From Tolypeutes matacus (lineage: Eukaryota; Chordata; Mammalia; Cingulata; Chlamyphoridae): a stretch of 64,000 nucleotides of DNA. The notes below the pieces were generated by a model that had not been told where the DNA came from, did not search any database, and worked only from the letters and a program-made list of their open reading frames with translations. Within the stretch, counting starts at the first letter, position 1. Each line of letters opens with the position of its first letter. The DNA is taken from the NCBI GenBank assembly GCA_026826555.1, contig JAKSZT010000116.1, positions 2,187,041 to 2,251,040 on the forward strand, in the 5' to 3' direction. A program made the translations under genes and the position numbers. This document shows, one piece after another, positions 13,974 to 26,595 of the stretch.

Positions 13974-14373
13974 NNNNNNNNNNNNNNNNNNNNNNNNNNN
14001 NNNNNNNNNNNNNNNNNNNNNNNNNNNNNNNNNNNNNNNNNNNNNNNNNNNNNNNNNNNNNNNNNNNNNNNNNNNNNNNNNNNNNNNNNNNNNNNNNNNN
14101 NNNNNNNNNNNNNNNNNNNNNNNNNNNNNNNNNNNNNNNNNNNNNNNNNNNNNNNNNNNNNNNNNNNNNNNNNNNNNNNNNNNNNNNNNNNNNNNNNNNN
14201 NNNNNNNNNNNNNNNNNNNNNNNNNNNNNNNNNNNNNNNNNNNNNNNNNNNNNNNNNNNNNNNNNNNNNNNNNNNNNNNNNNNNNNNNNNNNNNNNNNNN
14301 NNNNNNNNNNNNNNNNNNNNNNNNNNNNNNNNNNNNNNNNNNNNNNNNNNNNNNNNNNNNNNNNNNNNNNNNN
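13974..14373. other. Assembly gap of 400 N
   Basis: Unresolved bases between a TC/TA microsatellite and TATATATAAG. Exactly 400 N may be an estimated or placeholder size. Any open frame read through it is meaningless. Confidence 0.99.
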
Positions 14374-15163
14374 TATATATAAGAGATCTTATGCCATATT
14401 TAATTTTTTAGAAAGAATTTGATATAGAATCAAACTCATTCTTACAAAGAAAGCAAAATCCACAGATACACAAACAAAACCCTGGAAATCAAAATAAACA
14501 GTTCCAAAACTCAAAATTTCACCTATGGCTTGTGAAAGTCTTTTCCCACACAGGAGACAAAAGGCAATGGTAAGGTCCACTAGTTGAGAAAGACTGAGTC
14601 AACAATTAACAAGATGTCATGGGGGAAAGCAATGGTTCACAAAAGGAAGGACTTAGTCCATCAAGCAGAATGTACTGCCCTCCATTCTATGCACATGTGA
14701 TTATAGCCTCAAACAATGAAGAAAAACAAAACAAAGACCACTTTAGAGAAATAGGTATTTCCAAAATTTCCTGTTTGACTCACACCACCCTCTTTCCATT
14801 AATGTATTTATTAGCAAGGGATATATTCATATATGATTATACACACACTTGTAGTGATGAGCAAATACATGATATTACAAATTAAATGGCCAATACAGCT
14901 TACAGGGGGCCTATACACACATCTCAAGGGGTAACCTGAATTGTGAATCATTTTTTAAAACTTGGCCATACTGGCTTTCAAACTTGACTAGGAACTATGA
15001 ATCATGGCTCATCTTTTGTGTACATTTTTTGACATCACCAATATTTTAAAAAAACAAATCTGTTTTAATGACAAATATTAAACCAATATCCTATTTATCC
15101 AATTCGTACACTCCCTGGTGATTGGTATATTCACAGAGGTATGCATTTCCCTCCTCAATCATC

Positions 15164-17971
15164 ATTAAATCTTTTCCATATTTCTATAGTAATTATAATA
15201 AAGAAAGAAAATTCGGATGAACAATAAAGAAAAATTCACCTCTCAAATACTTTGTTGACACTGCCATATATATGTGTTTTTCTGGGTGCTCTTGAAGACT
15301 TTTTTTTCGTTTGTCTACACATTCTATTGATATATGATCACAGACCACATCATTTGGAGAAAGGGGGCAATGAATGGTGTTTTTAAATGTGTTGCAAACG
15401 ACTTTGATATAAAATTAAATAATGTAATGGATATAAGTTCATCAGAAAATGTAAATTAAAAAGGGAGTTAAATTTGATTTGATTTAATATAATCAATGAT
15501 ATGAATGAGATAGTATGGCACAAATACTCATAAAGGAAAATAAGTACTGTTATAAAGGAAATAAATGAAAACAAAATTCTAAGTATTTTATTACAGGAGG
15601 AACATTCAGGCATAATAATCTCTAGGCATGAAGTACTTTTTTAACATGTTATTAGCATTAAGGCATTCGTTCTTTCTGAGTAAAAAATTCCTCTTTGGGA
15701 ATTAACCTAATTGCATTGGCATAAATTCCCACTCTTAACAAGATCACAAGGAAAACAATAGTATTTCTAAACAGGGATCCTCAGAGCAATGGAATCCAAA
15801 GGCAGAGGAAGAAATGAGAAAAGAATGAGAAAGTATTGTCATCTCAATGTAGAGCCAACATTAATAAATTTCACCAGACACCAGATTCATCACATTTTAG
15901 TGCAATGGATAAACTTTTCAAGTAAGATGAAATTGAAATTTGGCCCTAGAATCCAAAAGGATTCCTGCTGCTGTATCCTGGACCACTTGAAACACAGTTC
16001 TCCTTCCATTTGTGACCAAGAAAAAAAAAGGCAAGAGGCGGTTCCTAGCAACTGGCCTCACACGATTATTTTTCTACTTCTCCACCTCACAGTTCTTCAC
16101 TGAGTGTTTCTCAAACATTCCTGCAGACTAATTATTTTTGAGCTCAGGCAATGGAGGATGGGATCTTTGGAAAATACAGCATCAGGAAAGAAGGCACTTC
16201 TAAAATTAGAATATAATGAGAAGAATGGAGTCCTGGAGAAAAGAAACTACACTCTAATTCTCAAAATTAAAATTTAAAGGAAAAATATATCCACTAGTCA
16301 ACTCAAGACTATGTGGAAAAAATTAAAACATAAGCAGCTTTAATACAGACACACCACATACACACAACATTCCAGACATGTTGAAGGCACAGCCTGGAAA
16401 ATAGATTTGAACACATATTATGGTCTGTAGCTAGGGGGAATAATGTCATGATATTTTACCATGATGTAAGAAATATTCTAACACGCTGTCATGTGATGTA
16501 GAGGAAAGTGGTATGAGTATGCTGATCGAGTACATAAATGTTTTGTTAGTTTACCAATTCTGTTAAAAAAATATCTATATACAGATACAATAATGTGACA
16601 GTTTGGAGATGAAATCTACATATAACTCAGATTTGGATGATACTCTCCATATGCAAATTTTGTGTATTGGAAAAAGAAAAATTTTAATGTACTCAGTAAA
16701 ATACAATTTTAAAAAAATGGTTAAATATCTATTATCATCTATTAATAAAACTTTACTTAGAGGGAAAGAATTTGTCCACAGACCCTGTCAATGTTAATTG
16801 GAAATGCAAATTTTTAGCCCTTTTAAATAGTAAATTCTTTAAAATTAAGAGGCTTCAATCATATGAGTTTGTGTGGAATGCCTTTTTCACATAAAATTTT
16901 CGAGCAGATTTTCTTCCTAATACTTAATGAAATAATATTAAACTACTCTATCTTGGAGAAAAATAACCAGAGGAAATCAAAGGCATTTCAGTAATTCCTT
17001 GATTTTTTAATATTCACAATTTTAAGTCAGTAATTCCAAGGAAATAGTTTTTCATGACATCATGATTGTTAACTGAATGATTATGAGGCTCCAGGTTTTG
17101 TTTCAAAAAAACCAATCCTGATGTTCTGTATATCTTTGGGTTGTTCTCCAGTGCAGTGGGATTGTGAGGCAGGTATCCTCATATATAAATAAGAGTGTTT
17201 TTGCTATATTGTTATTTTTGAGAAATTATTGGAAATAAAATCAAACTCATTCTGACAAAGAAATCATAATCCACAGATACAGAAACAAAACAGTGGAACT
17301 AAGAATAAACAGTTCTCAAACTCAAAATTTGTCCTATAGCTTGTGAAAATCTCTTCCCACACAGGAGAGGAAAGGCACTGGTAAGGTCCTTTAGATGACA
17401 AAGAGGAAGTCAATTATTCACAAGATATCAGGAGGGAGAAGTATGGTTGTAAAAATAAGGACCTAGTCCATCAAGCAGAATGTACTGCCCTCCATTCTAT
17501 GCACACGTGATCATAGCATGCAAAAATGAAGAAAAACAAAACAGAGCACTTTAGAGCAATAGGTAATTCCAAAATTTCCTGTTTGAATCACACCACCCTC
17601 TTTCCCTTAATCTATATTTTAGTGATGTTTATCATTCATACATGAACATATACAAACTTGTATTGAAGAGCAAAACACATGACCTTACAAAATAAAGGTG
17701 TACAACCCCTTAAGGGGACATATACACACATCTCAAGGAGGAACTTGAATTGTGAATCACTTTGTAAATCTGGTCCAGGCAATCTTTGAAACACGACTAA
17801 TAACTCTGAATCTTGCCTCACCCTTTGTTTACATTTTCTGACATCGAAAATATTTTTTAAAACAAACCAGTTTCAATGAAAAATATTAAAATAATATCCT
17901 ATGTATCCTATATATACATCCTCTAGTGATTGGTATATTCACAGGGGTGTGCTTTCCTCACTTAAATCATT
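15164..17971 (+). repeat. Unit U7, class L, complete
   Basis: About 2.8 kb with all L landmarks (CACCAGACACCAGATTCATC at about 15871). It shares GAAATCTACATATAACTC (about 16610) and AATCTGGTCCAG...CTTTGAAACACGAC (about 17767) with U3, marking these two as counterparts in a possible higher-order repeat. The microsatellite site (about 17180) is short: CATATATAAATAAGAG. Confidence 0.88.
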
Positions 17972-20055
17972 ATTAAAACCTTTCAATATTTCTATAATAA
18001 TTATAATAAAGAAAGAAAATCCAGATGATCAAAGAGGAAATTATTCACCTCTCAAACCCTTTGTTGACACTGCCATGAATATGTGTTTTTCTGGATTTCC
18101 ATGAAAAATATTTTTTAGTTATCTTTGCATTCAATAATATATAATCACATACCACATCATGTGGAGAAAGGGAGAAATGAATGGCCTTTTTAAACGTGTT
18201 GCAAATGCCTTTAATATAAAATTATATACTAAAATGAATAAGTTTGACAGAAAATGTAAATTTTAAAAGGGAGTGAAGTTTGGATAGATTGTATATTATC
18301 AATGTTATGGCAGAGATAGTATGGCACAAAATCTTATAAAGGAAAATAAAATAATTAGTCTGATATAATGGAAATAATTAAAAGAAAATTCTAATTATTT
18401 TCATCCAGGTGGAATATTCAGGCATAATAATCTCTAGGTATGAAATAATTTTTTTTTCATGAAATTTCCATTAAAGCATTCATTTTTTTCTGAGTGAAAA
18501 ATCCTTCTTTAGATATTGCCCACATCTCATTGGCATCTATTCCCACACATAACAAGATCTCTGGTAAGCCATACTATTCCAAACAGTGATCCTAAGAACA
18601 ATGGAATCCATTGGCAGAGGAAGAAGTGAGAATAGAATGAGACACTATTGTCATTTCAATGCACAGCCCACATTATCAAAAGTTGATAATGTTTAATTGG
18701 AAATGAAAGCTCTTTGCTTTTTAAAACAGTATGCTTTTTAAAAATAAGAGACCTCAATTATATGTATTCATGTGGAATGGATTTTTACATAAATTTTTGG
18801 AACAGGTTTTCTTCCTAAGATAATAAAATAATATAAAACTATTTTTACTTGGAGAATAAAAATGGGAGGACAACAAATCCTTCATGATTATTTCTCCATT
18901 TTTGAATAATCCCAATTTTAAATATATAACTCAGTGGAGATCTTTTTACAAGACTTCACGATTGTTACTGAATGGTTAGTATGTTCCAAGTTTTGTTTCA
19001 AGAAAACCATTCCTGATTTTCTGGATATCTTTGCATTATTCTCGAGTGCAGAGGGATTGTGATGTGGATATCCATATATATAAGGGTGATTAAGCCATAT
19101 TGTAACTTTTTAGAAAATATTGTTTATAAAATCAAGCTCTCATACAAAGAAAGCAGAATCTACAGATACACAAACAAAAGGCTGGAATTCAGAATAAACA
19201 ACTTCCAAACTAAAAAATTCACCTATAGCTTGTGAAAGTCTCTTCACACACAGGAGCAAAAAGACCCTGGTAATGCCCATTATTTGAGAAAGAGTGAGTC
19301 AACTATTCACAAGTTATCATGGGGGAGAGGAATGGTTCATAAAAATAAGAAATTAATCCATCAAACAGAATGTACTGCCCTTCATTTTTGCACAGGTTAT
19401 TATAAAATCCAACAGTGAAGAGAAACAAAACAAAGACCACTTTATAGAAATAGGTAATTTCAAAATTTACTGTTTGACTCACACCACTCTCTATTCCTTA
19501 ATCTACTTTTAGCATCGGATATCATTCATACATGAATATACATAAACATGTAGTGAAGATAAAACACAGGATCTTACAAATTAAAGGGGCTTAACATCTT
19601 ACAAGGTTCATATACACACATATCTAGGAGGAACTTTAACCGTGAATCATTTTTAAAAACTTGGTTCAGACCATCTTTTAAACATGAATAATAATTACGA
19701 ATCATGCCTCACCTTTTGTGTACATTTCTGAAATCTCCAGTGATTTTTTTTTTTATTATGGGTAAAAATCAAAATTCTCACAATACATACAAACATTTGT
19801 AAAATGATATATAAATATATATGCATATATGTGTATTTGCTTACAAAAATGTTATTTATATATATATATATATACATATATTTTAAGAGGTGCTTAGTGG
19901 TGTTCCGTGTAATATTTTAGGTAATCCAGTGATTTTTTTTTAAAAACAAACCTCTTTTACTGATAAATATTAACCTGGCATCCTCTTTATCCAATGTGTA
20001 CTTTCCCTGGTGATTGGTATATTCAGAAAGGTGTGCATTCCCCTCTTCAATGATT
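17972..20055 (+). repeat. Unit U8, class M, with retroposon insertion
   Basis: M junction at 18670-18693, with perfect 9-bp arms around AAG. M-typical TTTTTACTTGGAGAATAAAAATGGGAGGA is at about 18843. It is longer than other M units only because of the insertion at 19752-19925. Without that it is about 1.9 kb. Confidence 0.87.
19752..19925 (-). mobile_element. LINE-type retroposon copy with inverted 5' end
   Basis: Inserted on the minus strand, same family as 380-951. From 19752 to about 19896 the sequence is the reverse complement of roughly 781-925 (for example AAGAGGTGCTTA against TAGGCACCTCTT). From about 19896 to 19925 it is in direct orientation to 751-780: AGTGG, GTTCC, TATTTTAGGTA match in order. 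The two source pieces are contiguous in the longer copy, so this is an insertion with its 5' segment inverted, as known for L1 twin priming. Duplicated target TCCAGTGATTTTTTTT flanks it at 19736 and 19925. Confidence 0.82.
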
Positions 20056-21983
20056 ATTAAACCCTCTCAATATTTCTATAATAATTATAATAAAGAAAGA
20101 ACATCCAGATGAATGAAGCAGAAATTATTCACCTCTCAAATTCTTTGTTGACACTGCCATGTATAGGTGTTTTCCTGGGTGTCCTTGAAAATATTTTTTG
20201 GTCAATAATCCATTCTATTGATATATGATCACATAGCACATCATGTGGGGAAAGAAGAAATAAATGGCCATTTTAACATTTAAATATATTGCATATTTAA
20301 AAAATTATTTTATTCTAGAGATTATGATGCCCAAATTTTCATCCTGGAATAAATTAAATAGAATTTTGTTCTAATTCATTTCCATTATATCAGATGAATA
20401 ATTTTCCTTTATACATATTTGTGCCATACTATCTCTTTCATATCATTGATAATATTAAATCCAAGCAATTTCACTCCTTCTTAAAATTTACATTTTATGT
20501 CAAACTTACACCCATTTCAATATATACTTTTATATGAAAGACATTTGCAACATGTTTAAAAGACATTGCTCCCTTTCTCCACATGATGTGGTATGTGATC
20601 ATATATCAATAGAATAGATAGATAACCAAAAAGCTTTTTTCAAGGACACTCAGGAAATCACCTCTCTCATATGCAAATTTGGAGTATTGAAATATATTTA
20701 AAGCCCTCAGTAAAACATTATTTTAAAGGAATGGTTAAATATATATTTTAGTCTACTAAAAACCTTTACTTAGAGGGAAGAATTTTTCCACATACCCTGT
20801 CATTGCTAATTGGAAATGAAACATTTTAGCCCTTTAAATGGTAAATTCTTTAAACAAGAGGTTTCAATGATATGAGATTTTGTGGAATGCCTTTTTCACA
20901 TAAATTTTCAGAAAAGATTTTTTCCCTAATAGTTAATGAAATCATATTAAACTACTCTAACTTGGAGAAAAATAATCAGAGGAAACCAAATTATTCTCAG
21001 TGATTCCTCCATTTTTTAATACTCACAATTTAAAATCAATAATTCAGAAGAAATCATTTTACATGACATGATGATTGCTTACTGCATGCTTAGGAGGCTC
21101 CAGGTATTGATTCAAGAAAACCATTCCTGATTTTATGGATATCTTTATGCTGTTCTCCAGTGCAGAGGGATTGTGATAGATGTATCCATATATATGTGTG
21201 TGTGTGTTCTTATAGCATATTGTAATTTTTAGAAAAATTGGAAATAAAATCAAACTCATTTGATGAAGAAAGCAGAATCCACAGATACACAAACAAAACA
21301 CAGGAACTCAGAATAAACAGCTCCTGAACTGAAAAATTCTCCTGTGATTTTTGAAATTCTCTTCCCACACAGGAGAGAAAAGGCACTGGTAAGGTCAATT
21401 AGATGACAAAGAGGGAGTCCACAATTCACAAGAAAGCAAGGGGGAGAGGACAGGATCATAAAAATAATAACTTAGTCCATGAAGCAGAATGTACTGCCCT
21501 CCATTTTATGCACATATGATTATAACCCCCAACAATGAAGAAATAACAAAAAAAGAGCACTTTAGAGAAATAGGTACTCCAAAATTTCCTGTTTGACTCA
21601 CACCACCCTCTTTCCATTAATCTATTTTAAAGAAATGGATATCATTCATACATAAACACACAAAAACTTGTTGTGAAGATAAAAACACATGACCTTACAA
21701 AATAAAGGGGTATAACAACTTACAGGGTACCTATACACACATATCAAGGAGGAACTTGAATTGAGAAATATTTTTTAAAAACTTGGCCAGGCCATCTTTC
21801 AAACACAACTAAAAATCTTGATTGCTATAGCACCTTTGGTGTACATCTTCTGAATTTATCAAGATAATTTAAAACAAATCTGTTTCAATGATAAATGTTA
21901 AACCAATATCCTATTTATCCAATGTGTACATTCACTGGTGATTGGTATATTCACAAAGGTGAGCATTCCTGTCTTCAATCATT
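20056..21983 (+). repeat. Unit U9, rearranged with inverted segment
   Basis: Direct orientation from 20056 to about 20295, then an inverted piece to 20663, then direct again from CTCTCTCATATGCAAATTTGG (about 20662) to the end. About 1.1 kb of the centre of an L unit is absent. Downstream of the inversion it follows L-type text (AACTACTCTAACTTGGAG at about 20949). Confidence 0.85.
20299..20663 (-). repeat. Inverted unit segment forming a fold-back with its neighbour
   Basis: This stretch reads on the minus strand as the first part of a unit: AGGTGATTTCCTGAGTGTCCTTG, then CACATACCACATCATGTGG, then AATGGAAATGAATTAGAAC, ending near the CTAGAGATTATG region. Its right ~130 bp (20533-20663) can pair with the direct copy at about 20165-20295, with roughly 240 bp between the arms. 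It could arise from fold-back template switching during repair. Confidence 0.85.
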
Positions 21984-23907
21984 ATTAAACCCTTTCAATA
22001 TTTCTATAATAATTATAATAAAGTAAGAAAATCCAGAAGAACAAAGAAGAAATTTTCTCCTCTCAAACCCTTTGTTGATACTGCCATGTATAGGTGTTTT
22101 TCTGGGTGTCCTTGAAAGAAAATTTTTGGTTGTCTATCCATTCTATAGATATATGATCACATAACACATCATGTGGAGAAAGGGAGCAATGAATGGCCTT
22201 TATAAAATTTTTGTGAAGGTCTTTCATCTAAAATTATATACTGAAATGGATATAAGATTGACACAAAATGTAAATTTTAAAAGGGAGTGAAATTTGGTTA
22301 CATTTAATATTATCAATGATATGAAAGAGAGAGTATGGCAAAAAACACTTACGAAGAATATAATTAGTCTGATATAATAGAAATAAATTAAAACAAAAAA
22401 TCTAGTTTATTTTTTTTCCAGGAGGAACATTCAGGCATATTCCCAATATCCTATTGGCAAAATTCCCACACATAACATCAGTGGGGAAACCATAGTATTT
22501 CCATACAGAAATCCTCAGAGCAAAGGAATCTAAGGGCAGAGGAAGAAATGAGAATAGAATGAGAAAGTATTGTCATCTGAAAGAAGGGCCAACATTATCA
22601 GAATTCATCAGACACTGGACACATCCCATTTTAGTGCAATGGATAAATATTTCAAGTAACACGAAATTGAACTTTTGGTCCTGATTTCCAAAAGGGCTCT
22701 CACTGGTGTAGCCTGGAACACTACAAACACCATACTCCTGCTATTGGTGACCCAGGAAAAATGGCCAAGTGGCAATTCCTAGGAACTGGCCTCACAAATA
22801 ATTTTTCAACTCCTCCACCTGAAGGTTTTTAGCTGGTTGTTGCCCAAACAATGTTGCAGACTAATTATTTGGAGCTCAGGGGGCATGGAGGATGGGATCT
22901 TTGGAAAAGATAACAGCAGATAGAAGGCACTTCTAAAAAAAGATAATAAAGAGAAGAATGGAATCCTGAAGAAAAGAAACTACTCTCTAATTATCAAATT
23001 TAGAATAATAAGGAAAAAATGCACTAGTTTACTCAGGGATGTGTAGAAAAAATTAAAATAGAAGAGTCTTTAAGTTAGACACACCACATATACACAAATT
23101 TCCAGACATGTTAAAAGCAGAGCATTGAAAATAGTTTTGAACATATGGCATAGTCTATGGCTGGGGGGGAAATGTTAAGATATTTTATCAGGATATATGA
23201 AATATTTCACCACCATTTTATGTGATGTTGGAGAAAGTGGTATAAGTATGCTGATTGAGTGCAAAAATGTTTTGTTAGTTTATAGATTCTGTTAAAACAT
23301 ATGTATTTACAGAAAAAAGAATGTGGCAGTTTGGAGGTGAAAACTAGACATAACTCAGATTAAGATAATACTCTCTCATAGGAAAATTGGGTGTATTTAA
23401 AAAAGAAAAAAAATTAAAGTGATCATTAAAATACAATTTTAAAATAATGGTTAAATGTCTTTTGTCATCTACTAGTAAATCTTTACCTAGAGAGAAAGAG
23501 TAATTCCACATACCCTGTCAATGTTAATTGTAAATGAAACCTTTTAGCCTTTTAAGTAGTAAAGTCTTTAAAATTAAGAGGCTTCAATGATATGAGTTGG
23601 TGTGGAATGCCTTTTTCATATAAATTTTTGGAAAAGATTTTTTTCCTAATAGTTTATGAAATAATATTAAACTACTCTGAGTTGGAGAAAAATAATTGGA
23701 GGAAACCAAATGGTACTCAGTGATTCCTACATTGTTGAATAATCACAATTTTAAATAGATAATTAAGAAGAAATCCTCTCACATGACAGCATAACTGTTT
23801 ACTGAATGGTTAGGAGGTTCAAGGTTTTGTTTCAAGATAACCATTCCTGATTTTTGGGATATCTTTGGGTTGTTCTCCTGTGCAGTGGGGTTGTGATGCA
23901 TGTATCC

Positions 23908-23947
<40 letters not shown>

Positions 23948-24711
23948 TCTTATGCTATATTGTAATTTTTTAGAAAGAATTGGAAATAAAATAAAACTCA
24001 TTTGACAAAGAAAGCAGAATCCACAGATACACAAACTAAACACAGGAACTCAGAATAAACAGCTCCTGAGCTCAAAATTTCTCAATGATATTTGAAAGTC
24101 TCTTCAAGAGAGAAAAGGCACTGCTAAGGTCAATTAGGTGACAAAGAGGGAGTCCACAATTCACAAGATATAATGGGAGAGAGGAAAGTTTCATAAAAAT
24201 AATAACTTAGTCCATGAAGCAGAATTTACTGCCCTCCATTCTATGCCAACATGATTATAGCCTCCAAAAATGAGGAAATAAAAAAGAGCACTTTAGAGAA
24301 TAGGTAATTCCAAGTTTTCCTGTTTGACTCACACAACCCTCTTTCCCTTAAACTATTTTTTAACGATGGATATCATTCATACATGAACATACACAAACTT
24401 GTAGTGAAAACAAAACACACAACCTTACAAAATAAAGGGGCAAAACACTTTACATGGGACCTACACACACATCTCAAAGTGAAAATTGAATTGCAAATCC
24501 TTTGTTATACTTGGCTAAACCATCTTTCAAACACTACTAATAACTATGAATCATGCCTCACCTTTTGACTATGTTTTCTGATATCGCCAATATTTTTTAA
24601 AACAAATCTGTTTTCATGATAAATATTAAACCAATAACCTATTTATTCCATATGTACATTCCCTGCTGATTGATATATTCACAGAGGTGTGCATTCCTCT
24701 GTTCAATCATT
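21984..24711 (+). repeat. Unit U10, class L, small internal deletion
   Basis: L-class by CATCAGACACTGGACACATC at about 22606. About 110 bp is missing near 22440, where TTCAGGCATA is followed directly by TTCCCAATATCC, losing the CTAGGCATGAAATAATTT and GGCATTCATTCTTTCTGAG stretch. An expanded TA/TG tract lies at 23909-23947. Confidence 0.86.
23909..23947 (+). repeat. TA/TG dinucleotide microsatellite in U10
   Basis: Read directly: ATATATATATATATG followed by about 13 TG repeats at the recurrent unit site. Confidence 0.95.
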
Positions 24712-26595
24712 ATTAAACCCTTTCAATCTTTCTATAATAATTATAATAAAGATAGAAAATTCAGATGGACAAAGCAGAAATTTTTCACCTCCCAAACCTT
24801 TCGTTGATACTCCCAAGTATAGGTATTTTTCTGGGGTCCTTGAATAAAAAAATTTTGTTTTCTACCCATTATATTGTATGTGAACACATACCACATCAGG
24901 TGTAAAAAGGGTGCAATGAACTGCCTTTTTAAACCTGTTGCAAATATCTTTAATATAAAATTATATACTGAAATGGATACAGGTTTGACAGAATATGTAA
25001 ATTTTGAAAAGGAATGAAATTTGATTAAATTTTATATAATCAATGATATGAAAGAGATAGTATGGCACAAACACTTATAAAGGAAAAAAATTCTAACATA
25101 ATGGAAATATATTAAAACATTTTTCTAATTATTTTATTATAGTAGATTATTCAGATATAATAATCTCTAGGAATGAAATGTTTTTTTTACAATGCAATTT
25201 CCATTAAGGAAATCATTCTTTCTGGTTAAAAAATTCTTCTTTGGGAATTGTGCAAATCTCATTGGCATAAATTCCAACACATAACAAGATACCAGATAAA
25301 CAATTTTTCCTCCAACCAGCAATTCTCAGAGCAATGGAATATAACAGCAGAGGAAGAAATGAGAATAGAATGAGAAACTATTGTCATCTCAATGCAGAGC
25401 CAACAGTTTCAAAAGTTTATAATATTTAATTGGAAATGAAAAATATTTGCCCCCTTAAACAGTATGCAATTTAAAATTAAGAGGCTTCAATTATATGAGT
25501 TTGTGTGCAATGGCTTTTTTACATTAATTTTTGGAACAGGCTTTCTTCCTAATAATTAATATCATAATATTAAACTACTTTTACTTGAAGAATGAAAATG
25601 GGAGAAAAAAATTACTTCTAAATGATTCCTCCATTTTTAATAAGCACAATTTTAAATCAATAGTTCAGAGGAAATCTTTTAACATGACATCATGATTGTT
25701 TACTGAATGGTGAGCATTCTCCATGTTTGCTTAAGAAAACCATTCCTGATTTTCTGGATATCTTTGGGTTGTACTCCAGTGCAGTGGGCTTAGGATGTAG
25801 GTATCCATATATATATATATAGTATTCTTATGCCATATTGTAATTTTTTAGAAAGAATTGGAAATAAAATCAAACTCACTCTTACAAAGAAAACAGAGTC
25901 CATTGATACAGAAACAAAATTCTGGAAGTCAAAATAAACAGCTCCCAAACTCAAAGTTTCTCCTATGGCTTGGTAAAGTCTCTTCCCAAACATGAGAGAA
26001 AAGAAACTGGAAAGGCTTATTAGTTGAGAAAGAAGGAGTCAACTATTCACAAGATAACATGGGGATAGGAGTGGTTCATAAAAATAAGGATCTAAGCCAT
26101 TAAGCAGAATGCACTGCCCTCCATTCTATGCACACGTGATTATAACCTCAAAAATGGGAAAAAATGAACAGTTTAGAGAAATAGGTAATTAGAAAATTTC
26201 CTGTTTGACTCACACCACTCTCTTTCCCTTAATCTATATTTTTAGCAATGGATATCATTCATACATGTACATACACAAACATGAAATGAAGAGCAAAACA
26301 CATGACCTTACAAAATGAAAGGGCATAACAGCTTACAGGGTACCTACACATCCATTTGAAGGAGGAACTTGAATTGTGAATAAGTTTTTTAAATCTTAGC
26401 CAGACAGTATTTCAAACATGACTAATAATTATGAATCATGACTCAACTTTTGTGTACGTTTTCTGACCTTGCCAATATTTTTTTAAAAAATCTGTTTTAA
26501 TGATGAATATGAAATTGATATCCTACTTATCCAATGTGTACATTCCCTGGTGTTTGGTATATTCACAGAGGTGTTCATTCCTTTCTTCAATCATT
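24712..26595 (+). repeat. Unit U11, class M
   Basis: The M junction at 25401-25426 is present but decayed (AACAGTTTCAAAAGTTTATAAT), so the inverted repeat is lost here. M-typical TTTTACTTGAAGAATGAAAATGGGAGA is at about 25577. The microsatellite site at about 25805 is TA only. Confidence 0.86.

Larger units (their letters stand above)
11881..15163 (+). repeat. Unit U6, class L, contains assembly gap
   Basis: L-class by CACCAGACACCAGATACATC at about 12582. It has an expanded TCTA/TC tract at 13881-13973 that runs into a 400-base run of N. Sequence resumes at 14374 with TATATATAAGAGATCTTATG, the normal continuation after the microsatellite site, so the gap hides only the microsatellite and not unit sequence. 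True length across the gap is unknown. Confidence 0.85.

Noticed and set aside
13874..14422. Open frames of about 180 codons across the gap
   Set aside because: They are translations of a TCTA/TC microsatellite plus 400 N and have no meaning.
15383..15613. Recurrent small frames (also near 33345, 38063 and 51300 on the minus strand; 15789, 30944 and 51584 on the plus strand)
   Set aside because: They sit at the same unit positions, vary in start and end, and are broken in most units. They are by-products of the tandem repeat.
20299..20663. Inverted segment as a foil for an assembly error
   Set aside because: Not dismissed fully, but the inverted part has its own substitutions relative to neighbours and precise joins, which argues against a simple mis-join. 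Kept as a finding.
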